Notes: generated by a model not told the origin, from the letters alone. Shown: positions 7,711-17,058, numbered from the stretch's first letter. The stretch: DNA of 64,000 nucleotides from Ochrobactrum sp. BTU1 (GCA_018798825.1 CP076355.1:1599975-1663974), one strand, 5' to 3'. A program made the numbers and translations.

Positions 7711-8631
7711 ATGACCAAAGGTAATAAGAAGAAGCGCCTTCGGGAGTTGGCCGTGGCTGTACCGGCTGTCTTGCTGGCGGTGGTTGCGGGTCTGTTTGTG
7801 GTCGATGCAGCAGGACGCGCAGAACGCAGCTCTCGGGATACCCAATTTGAGCGCCCGCAGACCATTGTCGTTGCACCGCGCAGCATGACCTATCGCGCTG
7901 ATGGCGACTTTCAAAAGAACAATTATCCGGTGGATGCACCGCTGACGACGCGCAAACTCGCGCAATCCTTTGAGATTATGAAATATCAGGTCAGCGCATC
8001 CGACTATGAGCGTTGCATCGCCGATGGTTTCTGCCAACCGGCGGAAACGTTACCGCATAATCGAAACGGATTGGGCGCCAATGCACCCATTGTCGGCGTG
8101 AGCTACGATGATGCGGAAAACTATGCCAAATGGTTATCGCAAAAGACTGGTGAAATCTGGCATTTGCCGACCGACGAGCAATGGGCTTTTGCTGCCGGTT
8201 CACGCTTTACCGATACAGCTCTGGGCATTGAGGACGATGCCGCAGCCAACCCCGCTTTAAGGTGGCTCAAGGACTATGAGCAGCAGAGCGCGCGCAAGCT
8301 CGAGCGCAGTCCTGAAGTCCGTTCCGCAGGTGCATTTGGTGAAAACGAACTTGGCATCGCAGACGTTGCCGGCAATGTATGGGAATGGACACAGACCTGT
8401 CATCGCCGCGTGAATATCGATGCGTATGGCAAAATCGTTGCCGAAACACCTGTTTGCGGTGTCTATGTGGTCAATGGTAAGCACCGTGCCGCCATGAGCT
8501 CTTTCATCCGCAACCCCAAGACAGGCGGCTGTAGCGTTGGTGTGCCACCCGACAATCTGGGCTTTCGTCTGGTTCGCGACGGTCGCTGGTATGCGGTCGT
8601 GCTGAAACGGCTGAAAGAATTCTCAATATGA
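7711..8631 (+). CDS. nirV: NirV-like protein, formylglycine-generating-enzyme fold
   Basis: A 306-residue protein with an N-terminal membrane anchor or signal (about 12-35, LAVAVPAVLLAVVAGLFVV) and an FGE/SUMF1-type domain. Typical segments are IVGVSYDDAENYAKWLSQKTGEIWHLPTDEQWAFAA, then DVAGNVWEWTQTC, then NLGFRLVRDG. Genes of this type directly follow nirK in many denitrifiers and are named nirV; the biochemical role is not established. It is transcribed in the same direction as nirK, just downstream. Confidence 0.9.
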   Translation: MTKGNKKKRLRELAVAVPAVLLAVVAGLFVVDAAGRAERSSRDTQFERPQTIVVAPRSMTYRADGDFQKNNYPVDAPLTTRKLAQSFEIMKYQVSASDYERCIADGFCQPAETLPHNRNGLGANAPIVGVSYDDAENYAKWLSQKTGEIWHLPTDEQWAFAAGSRFTDTALGIEDDAAANPALRWLKDYEQQSARKLERSPEVRSAGAFGENELGIADVAGNVWEWTQTCHRRVNIDAYGKIVAETPVCGVYVVNGKHRAAMSSFIRNPKTGGCSVGVPPDNLGFRLVRDGRWYAVVLKRLKEFSI

Positions 8632-8731
8632 TGGTTTATGCTTGAATGCCCCATTTTATGCCCCCGAGACTATCCCTTATTCCTCTTGCTGTGCTAAAGC
8701 GACAACGGGGATTTTTAGTAGGGGATGCGTG

Positions 8732-9427
8732 ATGGCCACGATAGATCGCGGGCTTGTCAGAAAACTATCGTTGTTCGCAAAGATGAGCGATGACGAGCTG
8801 GACAAGCTTGTGTCTTACGCCTCAACGCGGCGTGTCGTTCCGGGCGAAACCATTTTTGAACAGGGCGATGATGCCGTCCTGTTCTTTTTGCTGCTTCACG
8901 GCCGCCTCAAGGTTAATCAGGTAACTCCAGACGGACAGCAAATCATCGTTCGCATGGTCCATCCCGGTGACCTATTCGGCTTCGCCAAGGCTTTGCAAAG
9001 GAGCGACTATCCCGGCACGGCAATGGCTGTTGCCGAAAGCATTGTTCTGGCATGGCCAACAGAACTTTGGGACTATTTCGTCGAACAGAATCCTGGCCTG
9101 GCAATGAATGCAATCCAAACCATCGGCAAGCGGCTTGAAGAAGCCCATACCCGAATCCGCGAGATGTCGACCGAGGAAGTTGAGCGTCGCGTTGCACACG
9201 CCGTACTGCGTCTTGCCCGGCAAGCCGGTAAAAAGGAAGAGGATGGTATCCGTATTGACTTCCCCATCACCCGCCAGGATATCGCCGAAATGACGGGCAC
9301 AACGCTGCATACTGTATCGCGTATCCTCAGCAACTGGGAAGGTCAGGGTTTCGTTCGCGGCGGCCGTCAGAAACTAACCGTCATCAGTATGGCTGGCATA
9401 AAGCGTCTTGCCGACGGCAACCCATAA
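8732..9427 (+). CDS. nnrA: Crp/Fnr-family regulator, NnrA/NnrR type
   Basis: A 231-residue transcription factor with an N-terminal cyclic-nucleotide-binding-like sensor domain (PGETIFEQGDDAVLFFLLLHGRLKV) and a C-terminal winged helix (ITRQDIAEMTGTTLHTVSRILSNWE). It lacks the N-terminal Cys cluster of Fnr, which fits the NO-responsive NnrR/NnrA branch. The start at 8732 has AGGGG upstream. Its position behind nirKV and the box sequences before nirK, norC and norE point to it as the local activator of denitrification. Direct NO sensing and targets are inference from the family. Confidence 0.87.
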   Translation: MATIDRGLVRKLSLFAKMSDDELDKLVSYASTRRVVPGETIFEQGDDAVLFFLLLHGRLKVNQVTPDGQQIIVRMVHPGDLFGFAKALQRSDYPGTAMAVAESIVLAWPTELWDYFVEQNPGLAMNAIQTIGKRLEEAHTRIREMSTEEVERRVAHAVLRLARQAGKKEEDGIRIDFPITRQDIAEMTGTTLHTVSRILSNWEGQGFVRGGRQKLTVISMAGIKRLADGNP

Positions 9428-9640
9428 GCTGCAGACTGCTCGATTTTTCATGCGAATGCTCGTTGCGAGCGGTCATTCGTATCTTTTGCTTTGACGATCC
9501 CGCAATTGTCCAAACACCCGGCAAATCATCAAGACCCTCGGCGCGCACGCCTGTAGATCGGATGGCAGATCAGAGCTTCAAAGCGAATGCATTTGAAGCC
9601 GGGTCCAGTCCTCTCCTCCCAAGCAAAAGGATCTACGGCC

Positions 9641-10468
9641 ATGACGACGAATTTCATCGAAACCAAAGACGGCACCAAGATTTTCTACAAGGACTGGGGC
9701 ACAGGTCAACCAATCCTGTTCTCGCATGGCTGGCCGCTTTCGGGCGACGCCTGGAGCGTGCAGATGCTATTTTTCGCTGAGAAAGGCTATCGCGTTATCG
9801 CGCATGACCGTCGCGGTCATGGTCGTTCCGATCAGCCATGGAATGGCAACAACATGGATCAATATGCCGATGATCTGTCAGAGCTGATCGAAAAGCTCGA
9901 CTTAAAGGATGTGATCCTTGTCGGACATTCGACCGGCGGCGGCGAAGTCGCTCACTATATTGGCCGCCACGGCAATAGCCGCGTCGCCAAAGCCGTGCTG
10001 GTTGGTGCCGTTCCGCCACTGATGCTCAAGACTGCAAACAATCCCGAAGGCACGCCGATTGAAGTCTTCGACGGCATTCGCAAGGGCACCCGCTCCGACA
10101 GATCGCAGTTCTTCAAGGATTTGACGCTGCCATTTTACGGCTTCAACCGCGAAGGCGCCAAGGTCAATGAAGGCCTGCGCGAGAACTTCTGGCTGCAGGG
10201 CATGGTCGGTTCGATCAAGGGGCTCTACGACTGCGTTCGCGAGTTCTCGGAAGTCGATTACACGGATGATCTGAAAAAGATCGAAGTGCCGACGCTGGTG
10301 ATCCACGGCGATGACGATCAGATCGTGCCAATTGCAGCCGCGGGCGAAAAGACCGCCAAGATCGTGAAAAATGCAACGCTCAAGGTTTATCCTGGCGCGC
10401 CGCATGGTTTGGCGGAGACCGAAGCCGACAAGTTCAACGCCGACGTTCTGGAATTCATCCAGTCGTAA
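9641..10468 (+). CDS. Alpha/beta hydrolase, non-heme chloroperoxidase/arylesterase type
   Basis: A 275-residue cytoplasmic hydrolase of the cofactor-free haloperoxidase/arylesterase family. The nucleophile elbow GHSTGGGE has Ser97, the acid lies in HGDDDQIVP and the catalytic His in GAPHGLAE. The oxyanion-hole segment [12 protein letters not shown] and the [11 protein letters not shown] motif are typical. Natural substrates of this family are rarely known; esterase or perhydrolase activity is expected. No signal peptide. It stands alone, with about 210 bases of intergenic DNA before it. Confidence 0.88.
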   Translation: MTTNFIETKDGTKIFYKDWGTGQPILFSHGWPLSGDAWSVQMLFFAEKGYRVIAHDRRGHGRSDQPWNGNNMDQYADDLSELIEKLDLKDVILVGHSTGGGEVAHYIGRHGNSRVAKAVLVGAVPPLMLKTANNPEGTPIEVFDGIRKGTRSDRSQFFKDLTLPFYGFNREGAKVNEGLRENFWLQGMVGSIKGLYDCVREFSEVDYTDDLKKIEVPTLVIHGDDDQIVPIAAAGEKTAKIVKNATLKVYPGAPHGLAETEADKFNADVLEFIQS

Positions 10469-10827
10469 ATTCGGCTCGATATCGAAGCGGGACGGCGAGC
10501 GGACCTTCTCTTGCCGTTTTCGCTTTTGTGATCGCGATGACATATCCAAATGGCATCGAAATATGCAAGATTACGGCTCGTGGCCCATACAGTATGCATT
10601 TGTGCAACGCTATAAAGGCAATCCGTCATGACTGAGAAACCTCGCTTGTTTGAAGAGCGCGTGCGTGACGGTCTTGATATGCTGCCTGAACCCGTCGACC
10701 TGCCGGTTGACTGGCTGAGCTGCCATGATTTTCCACGCCCTTCATTGAAGTCTGCCTCAGGGCGCGCGCCAGAATCCTCCTGCTCTCAAACCGACAACAC
10801 GCATTTACGAACGAAAGGACCATCATC
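10469..10827 (+). other. Intergenic region with a doubtful 67-codon ORF
   Basis: This 359-base stretch before dps contains an ORF at 10628-10831 (MTEKPRLFEERVRDG...), which overlaps the dps start by four bases. It has no recognisable domain, no good ribosome site and a low-complexity end, so I do not call it a gene. Its start ATGACTGA resembles the dps start. The dps promoter should lie here, but I see no certain operator. Confidence 0.4.
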
Positions 10828-11346
10828 ATGACTGATAATGTAAAATCCCGTCGCTCTGCCTCTCTCAAGACACCAAGCGGTTTTTCGGAAGAAGCCGTGA
10901 AGGAAATTTCCGGCGGTATCACTGCTCTGCTCGCAGATGTGTTTGCCATTTATCTTAAGACCAAGAATTTCCATTGGCACATGTCTGGCGCGCATTTCCG
11001 CGATTATCATCTACTGCTGGACGAACAGGGCGATCAGATTTTTGCGATCACCGACGATCTGGCAGAACGCGCACGCAAGCTTGGTGGAAACACGCTGCGC
11101 TCCATCGGCGATATTTCGCGCCACCAGCGCATTCTCGATAATGATGCGGAGTTTGTGCATCCGCATGAAATGCTCGCCGAGCTGCGCGACGACAACAAGG
11201 CGCTTGTTGAAAGTATGCGCGTGCTGCACGAGCTTTGCGACGAATATGGCGATGTGGCAACCGCAAGCCTGCTCGAAAACTGGATCGACGAAGGCGAACG
11301 CCGCGTTTGGTTCCTGTTTGAAACGCTGCGCGGTACAAACGGCTGA
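10828..11346 (+). CDS. dps: Dps-family ferritin, DNA-protecting protein
   Basis: Dps forms a 12-subunit shell that oxidises and stores iron with H2O2 and protects DNA in starvation or oxidative stress. The 172-residue protein shows the ferroxidase motif NFHWHMSGAHFRDYHLLLDEQ (His49/His51 region, then Asp/Glu), followed by ITDDLAERARKLGG. The basic N-terminal tail (KSRRSASLK) could bind DNA. The ATG follows a run with AAAGGA. A strong terminator follows. Nothing here shows whether OxyR or another factor controls it. Confidence 0.95.
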   Translation: MTDNVKSRRSASLKTPSGFSEEAVKEISGGITALLADVFAIYLKTKNFHWHMSGAHFRDYHLLLDEQGDQIFAITDDLAERARKLGGNTLRSIGDISRHQRILDNDAEFVHPHEMLAELRDDNKALVESMRVLHELCDEYGDVATASLLENWIDEGERRVWFLFETLRGTNG

Positions 11347-11370
11347 TCGCAAGATCAGTCACACAAAAGA

Positions 11371-11394
11371 AGGGGCCGTCGGCCCCTTTTTTCG
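11371..11394 (+). terminator. Terminator after dps
   Basis: GGGGCC-GTC-GGCCCC followed by six T forms a short, very stable Rho-independent terminator 25 bases after the dps stop. Confidence 0.92.
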
Positions 11395-11558
11395 TTTGTG
11401 CGCGAGGTGATGCACAATCCCGCTCACCCTATACACAAGTATAGAGTAGCAAAAACTCAGGTGTATGGTTTTGCGCTCATAGTACGATTTCGTACAGCGC
11501 CGCATCATCCCAAAATCCTCCCATATCCAACGCAGTTCAACGATTTTACGGGAGATCG

Positions 11559-12152
11559 ATGATGTCACATTTCGCAACACCAGTTGACCACAAGCAGCCA
11601 CGCCTTCCCCTCGACAAGTTCGCAACCGAGACATCAATCAAGGTCTCTACCCTGTTGTTGAATGCCGTACAGCTTCTCGAAGAAGATGAAACAATCGCTA
11701 TCGATCTGGTCAATCAGGCTTCAAGCCTGCTCGGCACACGCATGGTTGACGGCAATGATGTAGCGGATCGGATCGTTGTCGGCGGACTGGCGCCCTGGCA
11801 GATCAAGCGTGTGTGCCGCTTTATCGATGAGCGCATTTCCTACACGATTTCGCTTGATGAAATGGCGCGTCAGGTCAAGCTCAGCACCAGCTATTTCTCG
11901 GCAGCCTTCAAGAACAGCATTGGCGTTTCACCACATAATTATGTGATCCAACGCCGTGTCAAATTTGCCAAGGACAAGATGCTCAACTCCAATGCGCCTC
12001 TTTGTGAAATCGCACTTGATTGTGGCCTTTCCGATCAGGCTCACCTGTCGCGCGTGTTCCGCCGTATCACCGGTACCACACCAAGCGCCTGGCGCCGTTA
12101 TCAGACACGTCCCAATGTCAAAGCAAATCTCGCAGTCGCGGAAATCTACTGA
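11559..12152 (+). CDS. AraC-family transcriptional regulator
   Basis: A 197-residue protein with a C-terminal AraC double helix-turn-helix (about 85-185). The first HTH is in ISLDEMARQVKLSTSYFSAAFKNSIGVSP, and the second in APLCEIALDCGLSDQAHLSRVFRRITGTTPSAWRR. The roughly 80-residue N-terminal part is too short for a cupin sensor and shows no known ligand domain, so the signal is unclear. GGGAG precedes the double ATG. It converges with the LysR gene, with the two stops four bases apart. Confidence 0.87.
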   Translation: MMSHFATPVDHKQPRLPLDKFATETSIKVSTLLLNAVQLLEEDETIAIDLVNQASSLLGTRMVDGNDVADRIVVGGLAPWQIKRVCRFIDERISYTISLDEMARQVKLSTSYFSAAFKNSIGVSPHNYVIQRRVKFAKDKMLNSNAPLCEIALDCGLSDQAHLSRVFRRITGTTPSAWRRYQTRPNVKANLAVAEIY

Positions 12153-12154
12153 CG

Positions 12155-12172
12155 TTTCACGCGTGAAAGTTT
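12155..12172. terminator. Small hairpin between convergent araC-type and lysR-type genes
   Basis: TTTCACGCGTGAAA is a perfect palindrome lying across the two stop codons, with A/T tracts on either side. It may act as a weak bidirectional terminator. Confidence 0.4.
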
Positions 12173-13053
12173 TCAGCCGATGCCGTAATGGCCTCCCTCA
12201 AGGCAGCAATGAAAACCCGGACCTTCGGCAAGACCAGTCTGGTGGTCGGATAGACCGCCCAGATATTGAGTGTTTCAGGTCTTGCCTCACCGAAATTGAG
12301 CCGGACCAGACGCCCGGTCTTCACATCGTCACTCACATACCAGGTCGATAGAAGCGCAAGCCCACCGCCCGCAAGGCAGGTGGCATAACAGCCCTCCATC
12401 GTGTTGGCGGAAAAGCGGGCGTTAAGACGAATGTGCTTTTCGCCTTCGGGCGTCGAGAAAGTCCAGTGTGTTGCAGAGCCGAGCGGCAGGCAGTCATGCT
12501 CTGCAATCTCATCAGTCGCGTGCGGTATGCCGCGTCTTGCCAGATAGTCCGGGCTTGCAACGATGCAACGAAGATTGTCGCTGAGCTTCTGCGCAATCAG
12601 GCTGCTGTCGCGCAGTCGGGCAATGCGGATCGCGAGATCCGTCCCGCTCGCAACCAGATCGGGCAAGTGATCCGTGAGATCAAGCGCGATACGCAATTCT
12701 GGATTCTGCTCAAGTAGCTGGGGCACAAACGGCGTGACATAGCGAAGGCCAAAGGCAACGGGAACCGAAACACGCAAAAGACCTGCAGCACCTCTGGATT
12801 CCGCCCGCAGCAGCGCTTTGGCTTCGGTTTCATTTTCAATCATGGCGCGCGCAAAAGGCAGGAAGGTTTCACCTTCAGGCGTCAGCGAAAGCGAACGTGT
12901 CGTGCGATGCAGCAGCCGGACACCAAGCATTGTTTCAAGAGCAGCTAGACGGCGTGTGGCAACCATCGGCTGAAGACCAAGCCTCCGGGCCGCTTCAGCC
13001 AGGCTTCCCGCATTCACTGCCGCCAGAAATACAACAACGTCATCCGTATTCAT
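12157..13053 (-). CDS. LysR-family regulator, divergent from an MFS transporter
   Basis: A 298-residue LysR-type regulator. The N-terminal winged HTH is visible (VFLAAVNAGSLAEAARRLGLQPMVATRRLAALETMLGVRLLHRTTRSLSLTPEGE), followed by a substrate-binding domain (LLRVSVPVAFGLRYV, LRIALDLTDHLPDLVASGTDLAIRI). It is divergent from the MFS gene at 13262 with about 210 bases between, the usual arrangement for a regulator and its target. The effector is unknown. Confidence 0.9.
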   Translation of the reverse strand: MNTDDVVVFLAAVNAGSLAEAARRLGLQPMVATRRLAALETMLGVRLLHRTTRSLSLTPEGETFLPFARAMIENETEAKALLRAESRGAAGLLRVSVPVAFGLRYVTPFVPQLLEQNPELRIALDLTDHLPDLVASGTDLAIRIARLRDSSLIAQKLSDNLRCIVASPDYLARRGIPHATDEIAEHDCLPLGSATHWTFSTPEGEKHIRLNARFSANTMEGCYATCLAGGGLALLSTWYVSDDVKTGRLVRLNFGEARPETLNIWAVYPTTRLVLPKVRVFIAALREAITASAENFHA

Positions 13054-13261
13054 TATATCATTTTTCGTTATGCAGGCAGATCGTTCAAGATCACTAAAAC
13101 GAAAATCGATAAAAAGCTAGATAGTCATGCGCCGATTGCGATAGAGCGGCTCTTGCTTCAAGGTGCCTTTGATAGCCGCCCTATCCAAAAGTTTTTCACG
13201 CATCGTTCCGCCGGAAAGCGCCTCCCACTTTCCTCGGGACCAACCACAAGAGGGCAGCAAA

Positions 13262-14479
13262 ATGGACGATAAAAGCCAATCTTCAACGCAAGCCGGGCAA
13301 GCCAACGCTGGTATCGGCAAAGGGGCTCTGTTCGCAATGGCCGTAGCCAGCGGCGTGGCAGTTGCAAATATCTATTACAATCAGCCAATGCTTGGAATCA
13401 TGGAAGCCGATTTTCCAAACGATCCGGTGACGGGCCTAATCCCGACCGCCACGCAGCTTGGCTATGCCGCTGGTTTGTTCTTCCTGCTTCCGTTGGGGGA
13501 TATCGTTCACCGGCGCAAGCTGATTATCGGCCAGTTCATCATTCTGGCAGTAGCACTTGCCATTGCGGCTGTAGCACCCTCGGCGCTTGCTCTCGTGATT
13601 GCATCGCTTATCGTGGGTGCAAGCTCGACCGTCGCACAGCAGATCGTACCTTTTGCGGCTTCGCTTGCTGTGCCTGAAAAGCGCGGCGCGACCATCGGCA
13701 CGGTGATGGCGGGCGTCCTTTCGGGCATTCTGTTCAGCCGTACGCTTTCCGGCTTTGTCGGTGAACATGCTGGCTGGCGCGAAATGTTCTGGATCGGTGT
13801 GCCGCTGGCGCTCTTTGCGGGTTTGTTGATGTTTTTCGCGCTGCCTAACCATCGTTCAACATCGCATATGCGCTATCACACAGCGATCCGTTCGCTGGCT
13901 AGAATCTGGAAAACGCACAGCGCCCTTCGCATTGCAGCACTGACGCAGGCAGCACTTTTTGCAGCCTTCACGGCTTTCTGGACCATTCTCGCGCTTTACC
14001 TGCAAACACCTGAATTTGGCTTGGGCGCAGATGTTGCCGGTCTCTTCGGTATTGTGGGCGCAGTTGGTGTTTTTGCAGCGCCATTTGCAGGCCGGATTGC
14101 CGACCGCAAAGGTCCGCACTTTGTCGTGCTTATGGGGGCCATCCTCACGCTGATTTCATGGATGATCTTCGGCCTCTGGTCTTCGCTTATCGCGTTGGTC
14201 GTTGGCGTGATCGTGCTTGATTTCGGCATCCAAGGCGCTCTCGTTTCCAATCAGCACATTATCTATGCACTTGACCCTGAAGCTCGGAGCCGCCTTAATA
14301 CCATCTTCATGACAGCTATGTTCCTCGGTGGTGCGGCAGGTGCTGCACTCTCAACACTTGCGTGGAAGCATGGCGGTTGGCTTGATGTAAGCCTGCTCGG
14401 CGGTTCGCTCGCCATCATAGCGCTGGTCATCCAATTCGTGGCTTTTCGTGTTCGCAGCTCTATCGCTGCCCTACATTAA
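13262..14479 (+). CDS. Major facilitator superfamily transporter
   Basis: A 405-residue inner-membrane transporter with twelve predicted helices. MFS loop motifs are visible: QLGYAAGLFFLLPLGDIVHRRKLI between helices 2 and 3, and AGRIADRKGPHFV in the second half. The NIYYNQPMLG segment after helix 1 is typical of a drug-efflux-like group (YgaY/AraJ-like). The start at 13262 is chosen because the hydrophobic core begins soon after; the upstream reading lies in promoter DNA. The divergent LysR regulator probably controls it. The substrate is unknown. Confidence 0.87.
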   Translation: MDDKSQSSTQAGQANAGIGKGALFAMAVASGVAVANIYYNQPMLGIMEADFPNDPVTGLIPTATQLGYAAGLFFLLPLGDIVHRRKLIIGQFIILAVALAIAAVAPSALALVIASLIVGASSTVAQQIVPFAASLAVPEKRGATIGTVMAGVLSGILFSRTLSGFVGEHAGWREMFWIGVPLALFAGLLMFFALPNHRSTSHMRYHTAIRSLARIWKTHSALRIAALTQAALFAAFTAFWTILALYLQTPEFGLGADVAGLFGIVGAVGVFAAPFAGRIADRKGPHFVVLMGAILTLISWMIFGLWSSLIALVVGVIVLDFGIQGALVSNQHIIYALDPEARSRLNTIFMTAMFLGGAAGAALSTLAWKHGGWLDVSLLGGSLAIIALVIQFVAFRVRSSIAALH

Positions 14480-14482
14480 AGA

Positions 14483-14538
14483 GAATCGAAAGCTTTGCTT
14501 TCGATTACAAAAAAGGCGGCCCACTGGCCGCCTTTTTT
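14483..14538 (+). terminator. Double hairpin terminator after the MFS gene
   Basis: A first hairpin AATCGAAAG-CTTTG-CTTTCGATT is followed by a stronger one, AAAAGGCGGCC-ACT-GGCCGCCTTTTTT (14511-14537). The second is flanked by A and T runs and so can stop both this transcript and the convergent oxdC transcript. Confidence 0.9.
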
Positions 14539-14552
14539 GCTGGTTGGTTTCA

Positions 14553-15770
14553 TCAACGAGGCACCATGCCCGGCTGGTCGGAAGGCAACTTCCGCAAATC
14601 GACAACATCAATATTGAGGTGCTGTGCAACAAGATCCGCTGGCGTATGCGTCAGCCATGAAGAAAGCGACACTTCCTGATATTCCGCCGTCCTGAACACG
14701 GCGACGAATTGAAGATCGGTGGTGCCGGTGTTTTCGATAACGTGGCCCTGACTGCGCTTCACATAGCCGACATCACCAGCCCTGAAATCAGCAGTCTGGG
14801 CGCGTGGGCCTGCATCGAAAACGGTCATGCGGCCTTCGCCCTTGATCCAGTATTGCCATTCGTCGGCATTTGGATGCCAGTGCAGCTCGCGGACACCACC
14901 GGGCTTAATCGTCTCGATTGCGGAAGCAATTGTAGTCGAAGCCTTGAAGATCGAACTGTCAGCCATGCGGATGGTGCCGGAACGGTTTTCTTTCAATGGC
15001 TTTGCAGAGCTGAGCTTGTAGGTGAAGGGAAACGGAGGCAGGCCAGCCGATGAAACCTCTTCCTGGTCGTTAGAAAGTTCCCCCGGCTCGCGACCCTGAA
15101 AAATCCAGAGATTGTTAAGCGGGATCGACTTCATCGCGTCTTCATCGATACCGAAATTCTTGGCAAGAATGCTGGGCGGTGTATGCGCCAGCCAATCTGT
15201 TACCAGCAGCGTATTGTATTCGGACTGATCACCTTCATCAAATGCCAGAACAAATTCGCAGCCATCAGGACCGAGCCCCTGCAAGGAATGCGGAAAGCCT
15301 GCTGGAAAGTACCAAAGATCGCCGGCTTCAACGTCCTGCACATAAGCGCGGCCTGCAGTGTCCAGAACAGTAATGCGGCAGCGACCATTGGTCATGATTG
15401 CCCATTCGGCCGCCCGATGCCAGTGCATCTCGCGAACACCCCCTGCATTCAGGCGCATGTTGACGCCGGATATTTCCGCGGAAATTGCAAAGTCGGATTG
15501 TGTCAACTGACGCGCCCAGCCACCATTCTGAATGCGCTTTGGCGCATTGTTGAATGAACCCCAGAAGAGCTGCATATCGCCAATATCGGTTGCCGGCGGA
15601 TTCTGGAAAGATGGGAATTGTGCGTTGAGCGCCGGGTTCTTTGGGCCGGGATCGGTCAGACTTCCGGCATTGGCGTTGATTGCGCCTTCCGGCGGCAGAT
15701 CAGGATTGCCGAATGTCGGCTTGCTGGAATGATCGTCGGCGCTCTTTGTCTCTATGCGATGGGTGGTCAT
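14553..15770 (-). CDS. oxdC: Oxalate decarboxylase, bicupin
   Basis: OxdC splits oxalate to formate and CO2 with Mn. The 405-residue protein has two cupin domains, each with the metal-binding His-x-His-x4-Glu pattern: HWHRAAEWAIM in the N-terminal and HWHPNADEWQYW in the C-terminal domain. WYFPAGFPHSLQGLG supplies the fourth ligand. The active-site lid reads S-E-Y-N-T where the Bacillus enzyme has S-E-N-S-T. The Glu needed for decarboxylation is kept. AGAGGAG before the ATG at 15770 fixes the start. A CTATACCGAGGT motif about 80 bases upstream links it to the neighbouring two-component system. Confidence 0.93.
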   Translation of the reverse strand: MTTHRIETKSADDHSSKPTFGNPDLPPEGAINANAGSLTDPGPKNPALNAQFPSFQNPPATDIGDMQLFWGSFNNAPKRIQNGGWARQLTQSDFAISAEISGVNMRLNAGGVREMHWHRAAEWAIMTNGRCRITVLDTAGRAYVQDVEAGDLWYFPAGFPHSLQGLGPDGCEFVLAFDEGDQSEYNTLLVTDWLAHTPPSILAKNFGIDEDAMKSIPLNNLWIFQGREPGELSNDQEEVSSAGLPPFPFTYKLSSAKPLKENRSGTIRMADSSIFKASTTIASAIETIKPGGVRELHWHPNADEWQYWIKGEGRMTVFDAGPRAQTADFRAGDVGYVKRSQGHVIENTGTTDLQFVAVFRTAEYQEVSLSSWLTHTPADLVAQHLNIDVVDLRKLPSDQPGMVPR

Positions 15771-15848
15771 GGCGGCTTCTCCTCTCGTTGCCAGCGGCAA
15801 CAATTTCTGATGCAGGAGAAGTTTACGAGAGAAGGGAAAGGGCCACAT

Positions 15849-15860
15849 CTATACCGAGGT
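15849..15860 (-). promoter_or_regulatory. Candidate response-regulator site before oxdC
   Basis: CTATACCGAGGT on the plus strand reads ACCTCGGTATAG toward oxdC. It is one of five related sites (consensus about YCTARGTATRG) found before oxdC, the single-domain receiver gene, the histidine kinase, the kinase scar and the peroxiredoxin operon. Confidence 0.5.
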
Positions 15861-15898
15861 CTATCTATCCCCGGCGATTGGTATGTTGTTCCCCAAGC

Positions 15899-16273
15899 CT
15901 ATGATCGGAGTGCGTGCTCAAGATGGTCGAGCAGCTTAGTCACGTCGACCGGCTTGCCCAGAAAAGCGAAAGCGCCGCCTTCCATGGCCGCATTACGGGT
16001 ACGGTCGTCTTCAAAGGATGTCATAAAGATCATCGGCGGATGAGCCGTCTGTTTGTTCAGTTCGGCCTGAAGTTCAATCCCGCTTAATCCAGGCATCTTC
16101 ACATCAACCAGCATACAATCGATATCCGATTGCGCCTCATAGGCGAGATATTCTTCGGCTGAGGCGAAAAGTCGGCTTTCATAACCGCAAGATTTGACGA
16201 GATCGTCGAGAGCTTCCCGGATGCCCTGATCATCATCAACGATGGCTATGGTATGAATTTGCGCTGCGGACAA
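15899..16273 (-). CDS. Single-domain response regulator (FixJ-like receiver)
   Basis: 124 residues forming only a CheY-like receiver: acidic pocket VDDD (12-15), phospho-acceptor Asp57 in MLVDVKMPG, conserved Thr in FMTSFED, and Lys in FLGKPVDV. There is no output domain, so it may compete for phosphate, relay it, or act by protein contact. The only sensible start is a TTG at 16273 with AAGG about 10 bases upstream. It lies behind the FixJ-like gene on the same strand and has its own candidate site at 16384-16395. Confidence 0.85.
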   Translation of the reverse strand: MSAAQIHTIAIVDDDQGIREALDDLVKSCGYESRLFASAEEYLAYEAQSDIDCMLVDVKMPGLSGIELQAELNKQTAHPPMIFMTSFEDDRTRNAAMEGGAFAFLGKPVDVTKLLDHLEHALRS

Positions 16274-16383
16274 GATATTGGACCTTGAATTGCTAGAATC
16301 TGATCGCGCATCCTGAAAACGATTCCTGTTTTTAGAGATGAGCTTAAGGCCCTTTATGCGCTCTGGCAGAGCACAAATATACC

Positions 16384-16395
16384 ATACTTAGATAC
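16384..16395 (-). promoter_or_regulatory. Candidate response-regulator site before the single-domain receiver
   Basis: ATACTTAGATAC reads GTATCTAAGTAT toward the receiver gene, 110 bases upstream of its start. It matches the shared motif core CTAAGTAT. Confidence 0.4.
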
Positions 16396-16398
16396 AGG

Positions 16399-17058
16399 TC
16401 ACTTTGACGTTTCGCTGAGAAACTCTGCCTTGCGAACCAGATCGGCAAGAGAACGCACATCCATCTTGCGCATGACATTGCCACGATGAAGCTTAACCGT
16501 CACTTCACTGATGCCAAGATCAAAGGCGATCTGCTTGTTCATTTTGCCGGTGACAACAGCGTCCATCACCTCCCGCTCGCGCGGGGTCAATGTTTGCACC
16601 AGTTCGACGACAGCCTGATTTTGCGCTGCCTCCTGTCTGCGCACGCTATCGCGCTGCACAGCCGAACTCACCGCATCCAGCACATCCTGTTCCTTGAAGG
16701 GCTTGGTGAGAAAATCGACGGCGCCTGCCTTCATCGCACGCACCGTCATCGGAATATCGCCAAAGCCCGTCATGAAAACCACCGGCAGGCGAATTCCCGA
16801 TTTTTCAAGCTGGCTCTGGAAATCAAGGCCACTGATGCCCGGCAAACGAACGTCGAGGAGAATGCAGCCCGGTCTTTCCATTCGCGATTGATCCTGGAAT
16901 TTGGCCATGAAGGCTGCCGCTGTTTCAAATGCTTCCGCATCAAACTGCATGGATAAAAACAGATCCGCCAGCGATTCCCGCATCGACGGATCATCATCGA
17001 TGATGAAGACCACAGGCTTGTCGTTTAGTTGTTTTTGAGGCTTGCGTATCTCAGGCAT
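16399..17058 (-). CDS. FixJ/NarL-type response regulator
   Basis: 219 residues. The N-terminal receiver has IIDDDPSM, phospho-acceptor Asp69 in CILLDVRLPG, FMTGFGD and FLTKPFKEQ. The C-terminal LuxR-type HTH is LTPREREVMDAVVTGKMNKQIAFDLGISEVTVKLHRGNVMRKM. The start MPEIRKPQ overlaps the end of the histidine kinase gene by eight bases, so the pair is translationally coupled. The sequence is closest in style to FixJ/TodT/NodW-like regulators. Its likely DNA target is the CTAGGTATAG-type motif in its own operon promoter and before oxdC and the peroxiredoxin operon. Confidence 0.92.
   Translation of the reverse strand: MPEIRKPQKQLNDKPVVFIIDDDPSMRESLADLFLSMQFDAEAFETAAAFMAKFQDQSRMERPGCILLDVRLPGISGLDFQSQLEKSGIRLPVVFMTGFGDIPMTVRAMKAGAVDFLTKPFKEQDVLDAVSSAVQRDSVRRQEAAQNQAVVELVQTLTPREREVMDAVVTGKMNKQIAFDLGISEVTVKLHRGNVMRKMDVRSLADLVRKAEFLSETSK

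Noticed and set aside
10628..10831. 67-codon ORF before dps
   Set aside because: There is no ribosome site or domain, its end is low-complexity and it overlaps the dps start.
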